A DNA stretch of 64,000 nucleotides from Streptomyces sp. PKU-EA00015 (GCF_013387495.1 NZ_JABZEE010000013.1:184239-248238), one strand, 5' to 3'; counted from the first letter of the stretch, positions 7,893 to 17,811 are shown. A program made the numbers and translations. Notes: generated by a model not told the origin, from the sequence alone.

Positions 7893-8705
7893 ATGTCCCT
7901 GGCCTTCCGCTTCACCCGGCGCCGTGCCGCTGCCGTCGTCGCGACCCTCGTCCTGACCTGCCCGCTCGCCGCCTGCGGTGGCGGCGGCGACCAGCAGGAC
8001 CGGGGCGCGACCGGCTCCGGGTCCGGTACGCACACACAGGACGTCGACCTCACTGTGCTCGCCGCGTCCTCGCTCACCGACGTCTTCGAGAAGGCCGGCG
8101 CCGCGTACGAGAAGACCCGTCCGGGCACGGAGATCACCTTCTCCTTCGCCGGGTCCCAGGAGCTCGCTGCCCAGGTGCGGCAGGGCGCACCCGCCGACGT
8201 CCTGGTCACCGCCGACACCAGGACCATGGACGGGCTGAAGGACGAGACGGGCAAACCCGTGGTCGTCGCCAGGAACCGGCTGGTCATCGCCACCCTGGAG
8301 GGCAACCCGGAGAAGATCGCCGAGTTGAGGGACCTCGCGGGCCCGGCGGTCAAGGTGGTCCTCGCCTCCCCCGAGGTCCCGGTGGGCCGGTACAGCCGGC
8401 AGATCCTCGACGCCCAGGGCGTGACCGTGCGACCCGTCTCGGAGGAGCCCAGCGTCCGCGCCGTCCTCGGCAAGGTCGAGCTGGGCGAGGCGGACGCGGG
8501 CCTCGTCTACAAGACGGACGCCGCGACCGCCACCGACAAGGTCGACGCGGTCGAGATCCCGGACGAGCAGAACGCGCTCGCGCAGTACCCGGCCGCCACC
8601 CTGAAGACCTCCCGGCACGCGGAGGCGGCCGACGCGTTCGTGCGGTGGCTCGCCACCGCCGAGGCGCAGAAGCTCTTCCGGGACGCCGGGTTCCAGCAGC
8701 CGTGA
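7893..8705 (+). CDS. modA: Molybdate ABC transporter substrate-binding lipoprotein
   Basis: 270 residues. A lipoprotein signal ends in the lipobox LAAC (cysteine near residue 28), so the mature protein is anchored on the outer membrane face. The rest is a periplasmic-binding fold of ModA type: [38 protein letters not shown], and a C-terminal helix ending in GFQQP. It binds molybdate (or tungstate) and delivers it to the fused permease downstream. A clear AAGGAG ribosome site precedes the ATG. It is probably transcribed with the regulator upstream and modBC 100 bp downstream. Confidence 0.93.
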   Translation: MSLAFRFTRRRAAAVVATLVLTCPLAACGGGGDQQDRGATGSGSGTHTQDVDLTVLAASSLTDVFEKAGAAYEKTRPGTEITFSFAGSQELAAQVRQGAPADVLVTADTRTMDGLKDETGKPVVVARNRLVIATLEGNPEKIAELRDLAGPAVKVVLASPEVPVGRYSRQILDAQGVTVRPVSEEPSVRAVLGKVELGEADAGLVYKTDAATATDKVDAVEIPDEQNALAQYPAATLKTSRHAEAADAFVRWLATAEAQKLFRDAGFQQP

Positions 8706-8805
8706 CGGACGCGGGTGGGCATCCGGCCGTCGTACCGGGTTCGGTGACGGACGTGGGCCGGCCACCGGTCGCCGTACGTCCTCACAGCGAACCGAGGGAT
8801 CTCCG

Positions 8806-10818
8806 ATGAAACGCCCCCAGAGCCCCAGCCACAGCCCCCGGACTTCGGGCGAGACGGAAGGCCGCGACAGCCCCGACGCGCCGGGGGGCCGTGCACCACG
8901 GGCAGGCGCGCCGGTCGCACTCGCCGTTCCCGCGCTGCTCGCCGTCGCCCTTCTGCTGCTGCCGCTCGTCGGCGTGCTCGCCCGTACGGAGTGGGGCAGG
9001 CTCGGCAGTCACCTGACCAGTCCCGGGACCACGGAGGCGCTGCGCCTCTCGCTGGTGGTCTCGTTCTGGGCGCTCGGCCTGTCGCTCGTCCTGGGGGTGC
9101 CACTGGCCTGGCTGCTGGCCCGGGTGGACTTCCCCGGCAAGGTTCTCGTGCGCTCCCTGGTTCTGCTGCCGATGGTGCTGCCGCCGACCGTCGGCGGCGT
9201 CGCGCTGCTGCTGGCCTTCGGGCGTCGTGGCCTGCTCGGGCCCTGGCTGGAGGACACGTTCGGCGTCACCCTGCCGTTCCACACCTCGGGCGCGGTGCTC
9301 GCGGCGACGTTCGTCGCCATGCCGTTCCTGGTGATCAGCCTCGAAGGGGCGCTCGGCGGTCTGCGGCCCCGTTACGAGGAGACCGCCGCGTCCCTGGGGG
9401 CCTCGCCGGTACGGGTGTTCTTCACGGTCACGCTGCCGATGGTGATGCCGGGGCTGATCGCCGGCGCCGCCCTCACCTGGGCCCGTGCGCTGGGCGAGTT
9501 CGGCGCGACGATCACCTTCGCGGGGAACCTGCCCGGGACCACGCAGACCCTCCCCCTCCAGGTCTACCTGCTGCTCCAGGAACAGCCGGACGCGGCGACG
9601 TCCGTGTCGCTCCTGCTGCTCGCCATCGCCATGGTGGTCCTCGTGGCCCTGCGGGGCCGGTGGGCGGGAACCCCGCGCGGCGGCGACCGGCCCCCCGCGC
9701 CTGTCGCACACGGCACGGAGGGATCGGGTCCGGAGGCTCCGACGCCCGGCGAAGGCGGGCCGGACGTCCTGGTTCCGCAGGACGGCTGGGCGCTGCACGC
9801 CGACGTCACGGGCTTCAACCGGCTCACCTTGGACGCCGAACCCGGCACCACCATCGCCGTCGTCGGCCCCAACGGCGCCGGAAAGACCACCCTGTTGCGC
9901 GCCCTCCTCGGCCTCACCGCCCGCTCGCACGCCGCGCTGCGGCTCGGCGACAAGGACGTCTCCCGGCTGCCCCCGCACCGGCGCGGTGTCGCCTGGGTGC
10001 CGCAGGACGGCGCGCTGTTCCCGCATCTGAACGCGCTCGCCAACACCGCCTACGGGCTGCGCGCCCAGGGTGTGCGCCGCGCCGAGGCGCGGCGCAGCGC
10101 CCAGCAGTGGCTGGACCGGCTCGGCGTCGGGCACCTCGCCCACCGCAGGCCCGCGCAGCTCTCGGGAGGACAGGCCCAGCGCGTCGCGCTGGCCCGTGCG
10201 CTGGCCGCGCGGCCCCGGCTGCTGCTCCTCGACGAACCGCTCGCCGCGCTCGACCAGACCGCCCGGGCTCGTGTGCGCCACACGCTGCGCATGCACCTCG
10301 ACGGTTTCGGCGGCGTCTGCCTGATCGTCACGCACGACCCCGTGGAGGCCGTCTCGCTCGCCGACAGGGTGCTCGTGCTCGACGGCGGCCGCGCCCTCCA
10401 GGACGCGCCGCCGGCCGAGGTCACCCGGCACCCGCGCTCGCCGTGGGTGGCCCGCATGCTGGGGCGCAACGCGTGGCCCGGCACGGCATCGGCCCACGGG
10501 CTCGACCTGGCCGGGGGCGGCACGCTGGTGGCCGCGGAACCGCTGCCGGCCGGCACCGACGCGCTGGCGGTCATCGCGCCGGAGGCCGTCTCCGTGCACC
10601 GGGAAAGGCCGGAGGGCAGCCCGCGGAACGTCTGGCCGGGCACCGTGCGCGAGATCACCGTCTCCGGCAGCCGGCTGCGCGTTCTGATCGTCTCGGACCG
10701 GGTGCCCGACCTGGTCGCAGAGATCACCCCGCAGGCCGCCGTTGAACTGGGCATCGTGGACGGGGTGTCCGTGTGGACGAGCGTCAAGGCGACGGAAGTG
10801 ACCACCGTGCCGCGCTGA
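8806..10818 (+). CDS. modBC: Molybdate ABC transporter fused permease / ATPase (ModB-ModC)
   Basis: 670 residues combining two usual subunits. Residues about 40-285 are a ModB permease with five or six spans and the EAA-type cytoplasmic loop (YEETAASLGASPVRVFFTV). A polar Pro/Gly linker spans about 285-330. Residues about 330-560 are a ModC ATPase: Walker A GPNGAGKTT at 354-362, signature LSGGQ at 452-456, Walker B LLLLDEP with D476/E477, and H-loop VTHDP. A TOBE-like domain occupies the C-terminus (about 600-670). Because one polypeptide carries both domains, a homodimer would supply the complete transporter. It forms one locus with the TOBE regulator and modA. Confidence 0.92.
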   Translation: MKRPQSPSHSPRTSGETEGRDSPDAPGGRAPRAGAPVALAVPALLAVALLLLPLVGVLARTEWGRLGSHLTSPGTTEALRLSLVVSFWALGLSLVLGVPLAWLLARVDFPGKVLVRSLVLLPMVLPPTVGGVALLLAFGRRGLLGPWLEDTFGVTLPFHTSGAVLAATFVAMPFLVISLEGALGGLRPRYEETAASLGASPVRVFFTVTLPMVMPGLIAGAALTWARALGEFGATITFAGNLPGTTQTLPLQVYLLLQEQPDAATSVSLLLLAIAMVVLVALRGRWAGTPRGGDRPPAPVAHGTEGSGPEAPTPGEGGPDVLVPQDGWALHADVTGFNRLTLDAEPGTTIAVVGPNGAGKTTLLRALLGLTARSHAALRLGDKDVSRLPPHRRGVAWVPQDGALFPHLNALANTAYGLRAQGVRRAEARRSAQQWLDRLGVGHLAHRRPAQLSGGQAQRVALARALAARPRLLLLDEPLAALDQTARARVRHTLRMHLDGFGGVCLIVTHDPVEAVSLADRVLVLDGGRALQDAPPAEVTRHPRSPWVARMLGRNAWPGTASAHGLDLAGGGTLVAAEPLPAGTDALAVIAPEAVSVHRERPEGSPRNVWPGTVREITVSGSRLRVLIVSDRVPDLVAEITPQAAVELGIVDGVSVWTSVKATEVTTVPR

Positions 10819-11070
10819 TCGCCGAGGTCGGGAAGGGACCGCCTCACGCAGGCGCGCGAGGAGTCACAGCCGGTCATGCCCGTAGGCGCGCGACGGCGTC
10901 ACCGCCGGACCTGCCAGACAGGCACGCGGCCGTCAACGCGGCGGGCAGAGTCACCCGAGCGGGTTCCTCTGCGGGGGAAGGGAACCGGCTCGGGGGCCCG
11001 CTCGTTGGCTCGGTCGGGCAAAGGAATCGTCAAGAGGCGCGGCCCGCGCCGGATTGCGCAGGGGATTTCC

Positions 11071-11646
11071 ATGGGTGTCAGCCTTTCCAAGGGCGGCAAC
11101 GTCTCGCTCACCAAGGAGGCCCCGGGCCTGACCGCGGTCATCGTGGGTCTCGGCTGGGACGTCCGCACCACCACCGGGACCGACTTCGACCTCGACGCCA
11201 GCGCCCTGCTGGTCGATGCGAACGGCAAGGTCCTGACCGACCAGCACTTCGTCTTCTTCAACAATCTCAAGAGCCCCGACGGCTCCGTCGAGCACACCGG
11301 TGACAACCTCACGGGTCAGGGCGAGGGCGACGACGAGCAGATCAAGGTCGATCTGGCGGGCGTGGCCGCCGAGGTCGACAAGATCGTGTTCCCGGTCTCG
11401 ATCCACGAGGGCGAGAGCCGCAGCCAGTCCTTCGGCCAGGTGCGCAACGCCTTCATCCGCGTCGTCAACCAGGCGGGCGGTGCCGAGCTGGCCCGCTACG
11501 ACCTGAGCGAGGACGCGTCCACGGAGACCGCGATGGTCTTCGGCGAGCTGTACCGCAACGGCGCGGAGTGGAAGTTCCGCGCCGTCGGCCAGGGGTACGC
11601 CTCCGGACTGCGGGGCATCGCGCAGGACTTCGGCGTCAACATCTGA
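11071..11646 (+). CDS. terD: TerD-family protein
   Basis: 191 residues, full length for TerD/TerE proteins. It begins [18 protein letters not shown] and has the conserved core [26 protein letters not shown] and [10 protein letters not shown], whose acidic residues bind calcium. TerD proteins are linked to tellurite and envelope-stress responses and, in Streptomyces, to differentiation. The start is the ATG at 11071, preceded by AGGGGA; upstream in-frame codons are not family-like. It is monocistronic: 252 bp lie upstream and 276 bp downstream, with no recognisable gene in either gap. Confidence 0.92.
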   Translation: MGVSLSKGGNVSLTKEAPGLTAVIVGLGWDVRTTTGTDFDLDASALLVDANGKVLTDQHFVFFNNLKSPDGSVEHTGDNLTGQGEGDDEQIKVDLAGVAAEVDKIVFPVSIHEGESRSQSFGQVRNAFIRVVNQAGGAELARYDLSEDASTETAMVFGELYRNGAEWKFRAVGQGYASGLRGIAQDFGVNI

Positions 11647-11922
11647 GCCCTGCTGGGCTCGGGAGCCGCCCCCAATCGCTCTTAATCGTTATCAACCGTC
11701 CTGAGTCGTCCTGAGCGGCTCCGGCGTTCGGAGTGCGGCCCGCGCCACGGGCCGCACCCGCGCCGGGCGGCGTACTCGGCCGCAGCGGTGCACGGAGGGC
11801 TGTACGCGTACGCGTCGGCATCGGGGCCGGCGCGGTGTGCTCTGGGCCCAGGCGTAGGGGGTGCGGCGCTCGGTGCAGTACGGTCACAGCCGGTGCACCG
11901 TGCGACCGATGCGGAGGACGTG

Positions 11923-12591
11923 ATGGCGGGGGACATAGCGCAGCCGTTGCCCGGGCTGGAATTGGTGTGGTCCGGCCGGGTGCCCGAGCACGCGCAGGAA
12001 GCCGCGGCGCTCGCGCATGTGCTGGATGCCGAGGAGTCCGCGCGCCTCGCGGTGTTCCGGCGCCCTGAGGACCGGGACGCCTTCGCCGTCGCGCACGTGA
12101 CGCTGCGTCGGCTGCTCGGACAGCGGTTGGGGCAGGCGCCCCAGGACGTGTCGATCGTGCGGGAGCCGTGCGCGCACTGCGGCGGGGCGCACGGCCGTCC
12201 CTATGTCCCGGGCAGGGCCGTCCACTTCTCCTTGTCGCACACCAGCGGCATGGTGATGATCGCGCTCGCCTCCGTCCCCGTGGGCATCGATGTCGAGATC
12301 ATGCCGTCGGCCGGGACCGCCGAGGACGTCGCGACACAGCTGCACCCGCACGAGCGTGCGGAGCTGGCCGCGCTTCCCGCGGGGGACCGGACCACCGCGT
12401 TCGCCCGCTGCTGGACGCGCAAGGAGGCGATGCTCAAAGCGATGGGCGTCGGTCTGAACGAGGACGTGGCGCTCGCCTACGTGGGCAGCGGTGCCCGACC
12501 GGCCCCACAGGACCTCTGGCTGATCGCCGACCTGCCCGCCGACCCGGGCTATGCGGCGGCAGCCGCCGTGCGCCGTCCCGGCACCCTTTAG
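11923..12591 (+). CDS. 4'-phosphopantetheinyl transferase superfamily protein
   Basis: 222 residues of the Sfp/Gsp-type family, which transfers phosphopantetheine from CoA to carrier proteins. Key motifs are present: VHFSLSHTSGMVMIALA (substrate-binding HS.S), GIDVEIM (metal-binding D and E), and RCWTRKEAMLKAMG (WxxKEAxxK). The ATG at 11923 is chosen because GGAGG lies 5 nt upstream; the frame is open further upstream but that part is not family-like. No PKS or NRPS gene is nearby, so it is likely a stand-alone, broad-specificity activator. It is convergent with the PucR gene. Confidence 0.88.
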   Translation: MAGDIAQPLPGLELVWSGRVPEHAQEAAALAHVLDAEESARLAVFRRPEDRDAFAVAHVTLRRLLGQRLGQAPQDVSIVREPCAHCGGAHGRPYVPGRAVHFSLSHTSGMVMIALASVPVGIDVEIMPSAGTAEDVATQLHPHERAELAALPAGDRTTAFARCWTRKEAMLKAMGVGLNEDVALAYVGSGARPAPQDLWLIADLPADPGYAAAAAVRRPGTL

Positions 12592-12640
12592 GGCCGGGGC
12601 AGTGGCGCGTCAGGACCGCCCTTCCGCAGGACTCCGAGGC

Positions 12641-12656
12641 CCGAGGCGAACCTCGG
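12641..12656. terminator. Short hairpin between convergent genes
   Basis: CCGAGG-CGAA-CCTCGG is a perfect 6-bp stem with a tetraloop in the 78-bp gap between the phosphopantetheinyl transferase and PucR genes. It could end transcription from either side. Confidence 0.5.
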
Positions 12657-12669
12657 TCGAGGGACGCGC

Positions 12670-13791
12670 TCAGAGGTCCTTCGCCGGCCAGTCCAGCAGG
12701 CGCGCGCCGATCGCCGCCGTCTGCAGCGTGTACCGGTGCACCGGGTCCGTGGGGTCGGAGCCGGTCAGCCGGTGGATGCGCTCCAGCCGGTACGTGAGCG
12801 CGCGGACGCTCAGGTTCAGTCGGCGGGCGGCCTGCGCCGCCACACATCCGGCGTCGAAGTAGGCGTGCAGCGTGTCCAGCAGGGGCTGCGCTCCTCCCCT
12901 CGCCTGCTGCAACGGCCCCAGGGCACTTTGCACGAGGTCGGCCATCGCCTCCCGGTCACGCGCGAGTACGGGGAAGACCAGCAGGTCGGCGGCGTGCAGT
13001 ACGGGTTCGTCGAGTCCGATGCGGTCGGCGAGGTCGAGGGCGTTCAGGGCCTCCTCGTACGAGCGGACGACACCGCCTGCCCCTTGGTGGGGGCGGCCGA
13101 TCGCCGCCCGGCCGCCGCCGGTCGCCGCGTACGCCTGCTTGGCGAAGTACCGCACGACCTCCTCCTGGTCGGCGGGGACGACGCAGATCAGCCGGCCTTC
13201 CTTGGTGGTCAGCAGAATCCGGCGGTCTCCGAAACGGCTGAGGAGAGCGGCCTCGACCGTGCGGGTCACCGGGTGCGTGTCGTCATAGGCCTCGGGAGCC
13301 TCGGCGACGCCGACCGCGTGCGCGTGGGCGAGCCGCAGCCCGAACCGCTCGGCACGCTGCGCCAGCCGGCCCGGGTCGCTGCGCCCGTACAGCAGGTCGT
13401 CGACGAACTCCCGCCGGGCCGCCTCCTCTTTGCGCACGGCCAGCCGCTGCGCCCGCTCGTACCCGCCCGCGAACGCGTCGACCGCCTGCTCGACCGCGGC
13501 CAGCACACTCTCGGGCGACGTGGTCACGGGCCAGGCGGTGCGCGTCTTCGCCAAGTACTGGATGACCAGCGGTCGCAGACCGTGTCCCGCCTCAGCGGCC
13601 TGTTCGCCGAGGGAGCGCCGTCCGTCGAGTTCGTCGCGGGTGAGCCGGCGTCCGGTCCGGCCGACCTCCGCAAGAATCTCGGCGTACCCGGCGACGTACG
13701 CGTCCGGTGTCTCCGTCGTGCCCAAGTCGGCTCCCCCACTCTGCGTTGCGCCGTCCACGGCCGCTTCTGCTTCCGCCGCGGCCCCACTCAC
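12670..13791 (-). CDS. PucR/CdaR-family transcriptional regulator
   Basis: 373 residues. The C-terminal 60 residues form the PucR-type HTH (YFDAGCVAAQAARRLNLSVRALTYRLERIHRLTG), and the region before it matches the GGDEF-like/CdaR regulator domain that precedes this HTH. The N-terminal third (residues 30-150) is helical and resembles the sensor domain of Streptomyces PucR-like regulators. It is divergent from the membrane protein gene at 13989. The ligand is unknown. The ATG at 13791 is the farthest start before a stop; a start a few codons later cannot be excluded. Confidence 0.85.
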   Translation of the reverse strand: MSGAAAEAEAAVDGATQSGGADLGTTETPDAYVAGYAEILAEVGRTGRRLTRDELDGRRSLGEQAAEAGHGLRPLVIQYLAKTRTAWPVTTSPESVLAAVEQAVDAFAGGYERAQRLAVRKEEAARREFVDDLLYGRSDPGRLAQRAERFGLRLAHAHAVGVAEAPEAYDDTHPVTRTVEAALLSRFGDRRILLTTKEGRLICVVPADQEEVVRYFAKQAYAATGGGRAAIGRPHQGAGGVVRSYEEALNALDLADRIGLDEPVLHAADLLVFPVLARDREAMADLVQSALGPLQQARGGAQPLLDTLHAYFDAGCVAAQAARRLNLSVRALTYRLERIHRLTGSDPTDPVHRYTLQTAAIGARLLDWPAKDL

Positions 13792-13988
13792 CCACGCCGT
13801 ACCGCACGCCCGCTCCTGCGCGTGCGGCGGAGGGCTCGCCTCCGGCGGCCCGGCATCAAGAACGCGTCAAGGCTGCCGGAATCCGGCAATGCGAGCAAGC
13901 TCGCGAGGCTGCCACCATGGGGTCGCGCCGGAGCCGAGGGTTGCGCCGGATGCTGCGAATCGGCAACGGGGGAACGGGGGTCGCGCCG

Positions 13989-14651
13989 GTGAACGAGTTC
14001 GTCGCGGCCGCGGTTGCCTTTCCCGCAGTGTTCTTCAGCGCCGCTCTCGTCGTGGTCGTCGCCTTCTGGGTGCTGGTGCTGTGCCGAGCCGTCGGTCACG
14101 ACATGTTCGACTCCGACGTGGAGCTCCGGGGCGGCGTCGCCGGGCTCGGCGGCGTGCCGGTCGCCGTCGTCGTGTCCCTGCTGGTCGCCGTCGCCTGGTT
14201 CACCAGCCTCGCCGGCTCGGTGCCGCTGCGCCGCTCCGGCCTGACGGGCGTCCCGTACGCCGCCCTCGCCTGCGCGGTCCTCGCCGCCGCCGCGCTGGCC
14301 GCCTGGGCCGTCACGCGACGGCTGGTCCGGGTGCTGGCGAAGCTCTTCCCCGACGAACCCGGGCCCTCCCGGCAGGACTTCGTCGGCATGACGTGCACCG
14401 TCCGCACCGGACGGGTGGACACGCGCATCGGCCGGGCGGAGGTCACCGCTCGTGACGGCTCCACCGCCGTCGTACAGGTCAGACAGCTCGGCCCCCGGAA
14501 CGGGAAGGAGACCGGCATTGTCGAGGAGCCGCTGACCCTGGGCGCGACCGGGCTGCTCTACGCGTACGACGAGGCGGGCGATTTCTTCTGGGTCACCCCG
14601 TACGCGCCGTTCGGCGAACGGCCCGGCGTCGGCCGCTCGACCGCGGCCTGA
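13989..14651 (+). CDS. Membrane protein with C-terminal OB-fold-like domain (NfeD/YqiJ-type)
   Basis: 220 residues with three hydrophobic segments: about 5-30 (AAAVAFPAVFFSAALVVVVAFWVLV is interrupted only once), 57-75, and 90-108. A soluble C-terminal domain (about 130-220) follows, of short beta strands: GMTCTVRTGRVD, RIGRAEVTARDGS, AVVQVRQLG. This layout resembles NfeD/DUF1449 proteins often paired with flotillins, but no flotillin gene is adjacent. The GTG at 13989 is chosen because a purine-rich GGGGG tract lies 8 nt upstream; the ATG at 13950 is an alternative. Function not established. Confidence 0.75.
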   Translation: MNEFVAAAVAFPAVFFSAALVVVVAFWVLVLCRAVGHDMFDSDVELRGGVAGLGGVPVAVVVSLLVAVAWFTSLAGSVPLRRSGLTGVPYAALACAVLAAAALAAWAVTRRLVRVLAKLFPDEPGPSRQDFVGMTCTVRTGRVDTRIGRAEVTARDGSTAVVQVRQLGPRNGKETGIVEEPLTLGATGLLYAYDEAGDFFWVTPYAPFGERPGVGRSTAA

Positions 14652-14890
14652 GCCTCCCTGCCCGGAACGGTGGGGCGGCCCGCAGCCGCCACGCCGCGTC
14701 GTCGGTCGGCCCGTAGTGAACCGGTGGGCGGCGGCGGCCCCTTCGGCAGCGGCGTGACACCAGCCGGGCGGGAGGGTTCCGGTGGGCGGCGAGGGTGATC
14801 CCCCGCGGGATCGCGGCTCGATTGTCAGGTACGCACAGAAGTTGTCCACAGGCTGAGGAGAGTGTCGGCGGTTTCCGGTTTGATGGGGGC

Positions 14891-16720
14891 ATGGACGACG
14901 CACTCAGCACACCCGACATGCCCGGCATGCCCGACTGGGAGAAGCGCTTCCGGGCGCCCCGTGTCTCTCTGCCCGACTGGGCCGAGGACGCCCCCGACCG
15001 CTCCCTTTTCGTCTCCAACGCGACGGGGACGTACGAGCTGTACGCGTGGGACCGTGCCACGGGCACCCAGCGGCAGGTCACCGACCGGCCGAACGGCACC
15101 ACCGACGGCGTGCTCACGCCGGACGGCGAGGCCGTCTGGTGGTTCTCGGACACCGACGGCGACGAGTTCGGGGTCTGGATGCGGCAGCCGTTCGGCGGCG
15201 GGGAGGACGTGCCCGCCGCGCCCGGGCTCGAGCCCTCCTATCCCGCCGGGCTCGCCATAGGCCGCGACGGCACCGCCGTGATCGGCCGCTCGACGGACGA
15301 GGACGGCTCGACCGTCCACGTCGTGCGGCCGGGCACGGAGCCCGTGGAGATCTACCGGCACCGGGAGTCGGCGGGCGTCGGCGACCTCTCCCACGACGGG
15401 ACGCTCCTCGCCATCGAGCACACCGAGCACGGGGACGCGATGCACTCCGCGCTGCGGGTGCTGAAACTGGACGGCGACGTGGTGGCGGAGCTCGACGACA
15501 CCGAGAACGGCACGGCGGAGCTCGGTCTCGAGGTGCTCGGCTTCGCACCGGTCGACGGCGACACCCGGCTGCTCGTCGGTCACCAGCGGCGGGGACGCTG
15601 GGAGCCGATGATCTGGGACGTGATGACCAGCGAGCAGACCGGCCTCGCGATCGACCTCCCGGGCGATGTGAACGCCGAGTGGTACCCGGACGGCTCGGCC
15701 CTTCTCGTCGCGCACGACTTCGAGGCGCGCGGCGAACTGTGGCGCTACGACCTCGCCGCGCACGAGCTGACGCGGATCGAGACGCCCGCCGGTTCGGTCT
15801 CGGGCGCCACCGCCCGCCCCGACCGCACCGTCGAATACCTGTGGTCGTCCGCCGCCCGGGCGCCGCAGGTCCGCTCGACGAAGGGTGGTGTGGTGCTCGA
15901 CCCGCCGGGGATGAAGGCGCCGTCCTCGGTCCCTGTCGAGGACGCCTGGGTGGAGGGCCCCGGAGGCCGCATCCACGCCCTGGTCCAGAAGCCGGCCGGC
16001 GCGGGCGGCCCGCTGCCGACGGTCTTCGAGATCCACGGCGGCCCGACCTGGCACGACAGCGACGCCTTCGCCGCGGGCCCGGCGGCCTGGATCGACCACG
16101 GGTACGCGGTGGTCCGCGTCAACTACCGCGGCTCGACCGGCTACGGGAGGGAGTGGACGGACGCGCTCAAGCACCGTGTGGGGCTGATCGAGCTGGAGGA
16201 CATCGCGGCGGTCCGCGAGTGGGCGGTCTCCTCCGGTCTCGCCGACCCGGACAAGCTCGTGCTCGCGGGCGGATCGTGGGGCGGGTATCTGACGCTGCTC
16301 GGGCTCGGCACCCAGCCGGACGCCTGGGCCGTCGGTCTGGCCGCGGTACCGGTCGCGGACTACGTCACGGCCTACCACGACGAGATGGAGGCCCTGAAGG
16401 CCATGGACCGCACGCTCCTGGGCGGCACACCGGAGGAGGTGCCGGAGCGTTTCGAGGCGTCGTCCCCGCTGACGTACGTCGACGCGGTCCGCGCGCCGGT
16501 CTACATCTCGGCGGGGGTCAACGATCCGCGCTGCCCGATCCGTCAGGTGGAGAACTACGTGGACCGCCTCGCGGCGCGCGGCGCGGTCCACGAGGTGTAC
16601 CGATACGACGCGGGGCACGGCTCGCTCGTGGTGGAGGAGCGCATCAAGCAGGTGCGCCTGGAGATCGCCTTCGCGGACCGGCACCTGAACGGGGGTGAGG
16701 CGCAGGCCGACGGACGGTAG
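14891..16720 (+). CDS. S9-family prolyl oligopeptidase / acylaminoacyl peptidase
   Basis: 609 residues, a normal length for cytoplasmic S9C peptidases. Residues 1-350 form a WD-like beta-propeller (repeated strands such as TYELYAWDRATG and ADGDTRLLVGHQRRG-like segments). Residues about 365-609 are the hydrolase domain: HGGPTWHDSD oxyanion loop, Ser462 in GGSWGGYL, Asp545 in VNDPRCP, and His576 in GHGSL. It cleaves short or N-acylated peptides. The ATG at 14891 is chosen because the coding pattern begins there and no signal peptide is present. It stands alone, with 200-bp gaps on both sides. Confidence 0.92.
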   Translation: MDDALSTPDMPGMPDWEKRFRAPRVSLPDWAEDAPDRSLFVSNATGTYELYAWDRATGTQRQVTDRPNGTTDGVLTPDGEAVWWFSDTDGDEFGVWMRQPFGGGEDVPAAPGLEPSYPAGLAIGRDGTAVIGRSTDEDGSTVHVVRPGTEPVEIYRHRESAGVGDLSHDGTLLAIEHTEHGDAMHSALRVLKLDGDVVAELDDTENGTAELGLEVLGFAPVDGDTRLLVGHQRRGRWEPMIWDVMTSEQTGLAIDLPGDVNAEWYPDGSALLVAHDFEARGELWRYDLAAHELTRIETPAGSVSGATARPDRTVEYLWSSAARAPQVRSTKGGVVLDPPGMKAPSSVPVEDAWVEGPGGRIHALVQKPAGAGGPLPTVFEIHGGPTWHDSDAFAAGPAAWIDHGYAVVRVNYRGSTGYGREWTDALKHRVGLIELEDIAAVREWAVSSGLADPDKLVLAGGSWGGYLTLLGLGTQPDAWAVGLAAVPVADYVTAYHDEMEALKAMDRTLLGGTPEEVPERFEASSPLTYVDAVRAPVYISAGVNDPRCPIRQVENYVDRLAARGAVHEVYRYDAGHGSLVVEERIKQVRLEIAFADRHLNGGEAQADGR

Positions 16721-16915
16721 GCCACGGCAGGCCCTCCGGACGCTGGGCCAGCGCAGGGCCGGCGGACCCTGGGCCACGTCAGCTCCTGTGACGGCAGGTC
16801 GGGCGGACAGCAGGCCGGTGGCGGTGGGCCGCGGAGGCGGTCGACGGCAGGCCGCGGTGGACCGGCGGACGGCCCGAGGTCCGGCCCCGGGACGAGGGAG
16901 CGCGGGCACATTCCG

Positions 16916-16921
16916 TACCGT
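16916..16921 (+). promoter_or_regulatory. Candidate -10 of a leaderless promoter for the SURF1 gene
   Basis: TACCGT lies 6 nt before the GTG at 16928. The intervening GGAGGC looks like a Shine-Dalgarno sequence but is too close to the start to act as one. Confidence 0.45.
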
Positions 16922-16927
16922 GGAGGC

Positions 16928-17686
16928 GTGTACCGATTCCTGCTGACGCCCCGCTGGTGGGGGATCAACGTCTTCGTCCTGCTGGCGATCCCGTTCTGCG
17001 TCTTCATGGGCTCCTGGCAGCTGGGCAGGTTCGAGGACCGCGTCGACAGCCACCGGGAGGCCGAGCGGCGGCCCGGCCAGCAGGAACGGCTCGCGGCGGC
17101 CCCCCTCGACGAGCTGCTGCCCGTCGACAAGGAGACGTCGGGACGGCAGGCGACGGCGACGGGCCGGTACGGGGAGCAGTTCCTCGTTCCGGACCGTGAG
17201 CTGGACGGCAGGCGAGGCGCGTACGTGCTGACGCTGCTGCGGACGGAGAGCGGCAAGACGCTGCCGGTGGTCCGCGGCTGGCTGGCCGAGGGTGAGCGCG
17301 CGCCGGCGGCTCCTTCCGGCGTGGTGACGGTGACGGGCGCACTGCAGGCGTCCGAGACCGTGGGCACCGACGGGGTGCATGCGGCGGGTGGCCTGCCGCG
17401 CGGCCAGCTCGGCATGATCAGCGCGGCGTCGCTGGTGAACCTGGTGCCGGACGACGTGTACGACGCGTGGGTCACGCTGACGAAGGCGGACAGCGGCCTG
17501 ACGGCGGTGCCGGCGTCGGCCCCGCAGAACAGCGGCCTGGACCTGAAGGCGTTCCAGAACCTGGGCTACACCGGTGAGTGGTTCGTGTTCGCGGGCTTCG
17601 TGCTGTTCATGTGGTTCCGCCTGGTCCGCCGTGAGGCGGAGGCGGCACGCGACCGCGAACTCGGGCTGACGCCCGAGATGTCCTAG
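16928..17686 (+). CDS. SURF1-family cytochrome oxidase assembly protein
   Basis: 252 residues with two membrane spans flanking an extracytoplasmic domain, the standard SURF1 layout: N-terminal span (about 12-30, followed by the hallmark GSWQLGRFEDR), a central domain with VVRGWLAEG, and a C-terminal span (about 216-235) with WFVFAGFVLFMWFRLVRRE. SURF1 assists heme a insertion into cytochrome c oxidase. GTG start. It is convergent with the sigma-factor partner gene on the other strand. Confidence 0.92.
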   Translation: MYRFLLTPRWWGINVFVLLAIPFCVFMGSWQLGRFEDRVDSHREAERRPGQQERLAAAPLDELLPVDKETSGRQATATGRYGEQFLVPDRELDGRRGAYVLTLLRTESGKTLPVVRGWLAEGERAPAAPSGVVTVTGALQASETVGTDGVHAAGGLPRGQLGMISAASLVNLVPDDVYDAWVTLTKADSGLTAVPASAPQNSGLDLKAFQNLGYTGEWFVFAGFVLFMWFRLVRREAEAARDRELGLTPEMS

Positions 17687-17781
17687 CCCGGTCCCGCCAC
17701 ACCCGGCGGCGCCCTGACGTCCTGGTGTCCTGAGCCACGGCTGCTGCCCGCCCCCAGGGATGGGCTCGCCCGCCCCGGGTT

Positions 17782-17811
17782 GGCCGCGCCCCGCCCATCA
17801 CCGGCGCGGCC
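17782..17811. terminator. Hairpin between convergent SURF1 and sigma-partner genes
   Basis: A perfect 9-bp stem GGCCGCGCC/GGCGCGGCC with a 12-nt loop. It can serve transcripts arriving from both strands. Confidence 0.6.

Noticed and set aside
11647..11922. A longer N-terminus for the phosphopantetheinyl transferase starting at 11788.
   Set aside because: The extra residues show no family resemblance, and a GGAGG ribosome site is correctly spaced for the ATG at 11923.
14825..17380. Minus-strand open frame of about 850 codons opposite the S9 peptidase and SURF1 genes.
   Set aside because: Antisense to two genes with complete catalytic or signature motifs; composition typical of a shadow frame.
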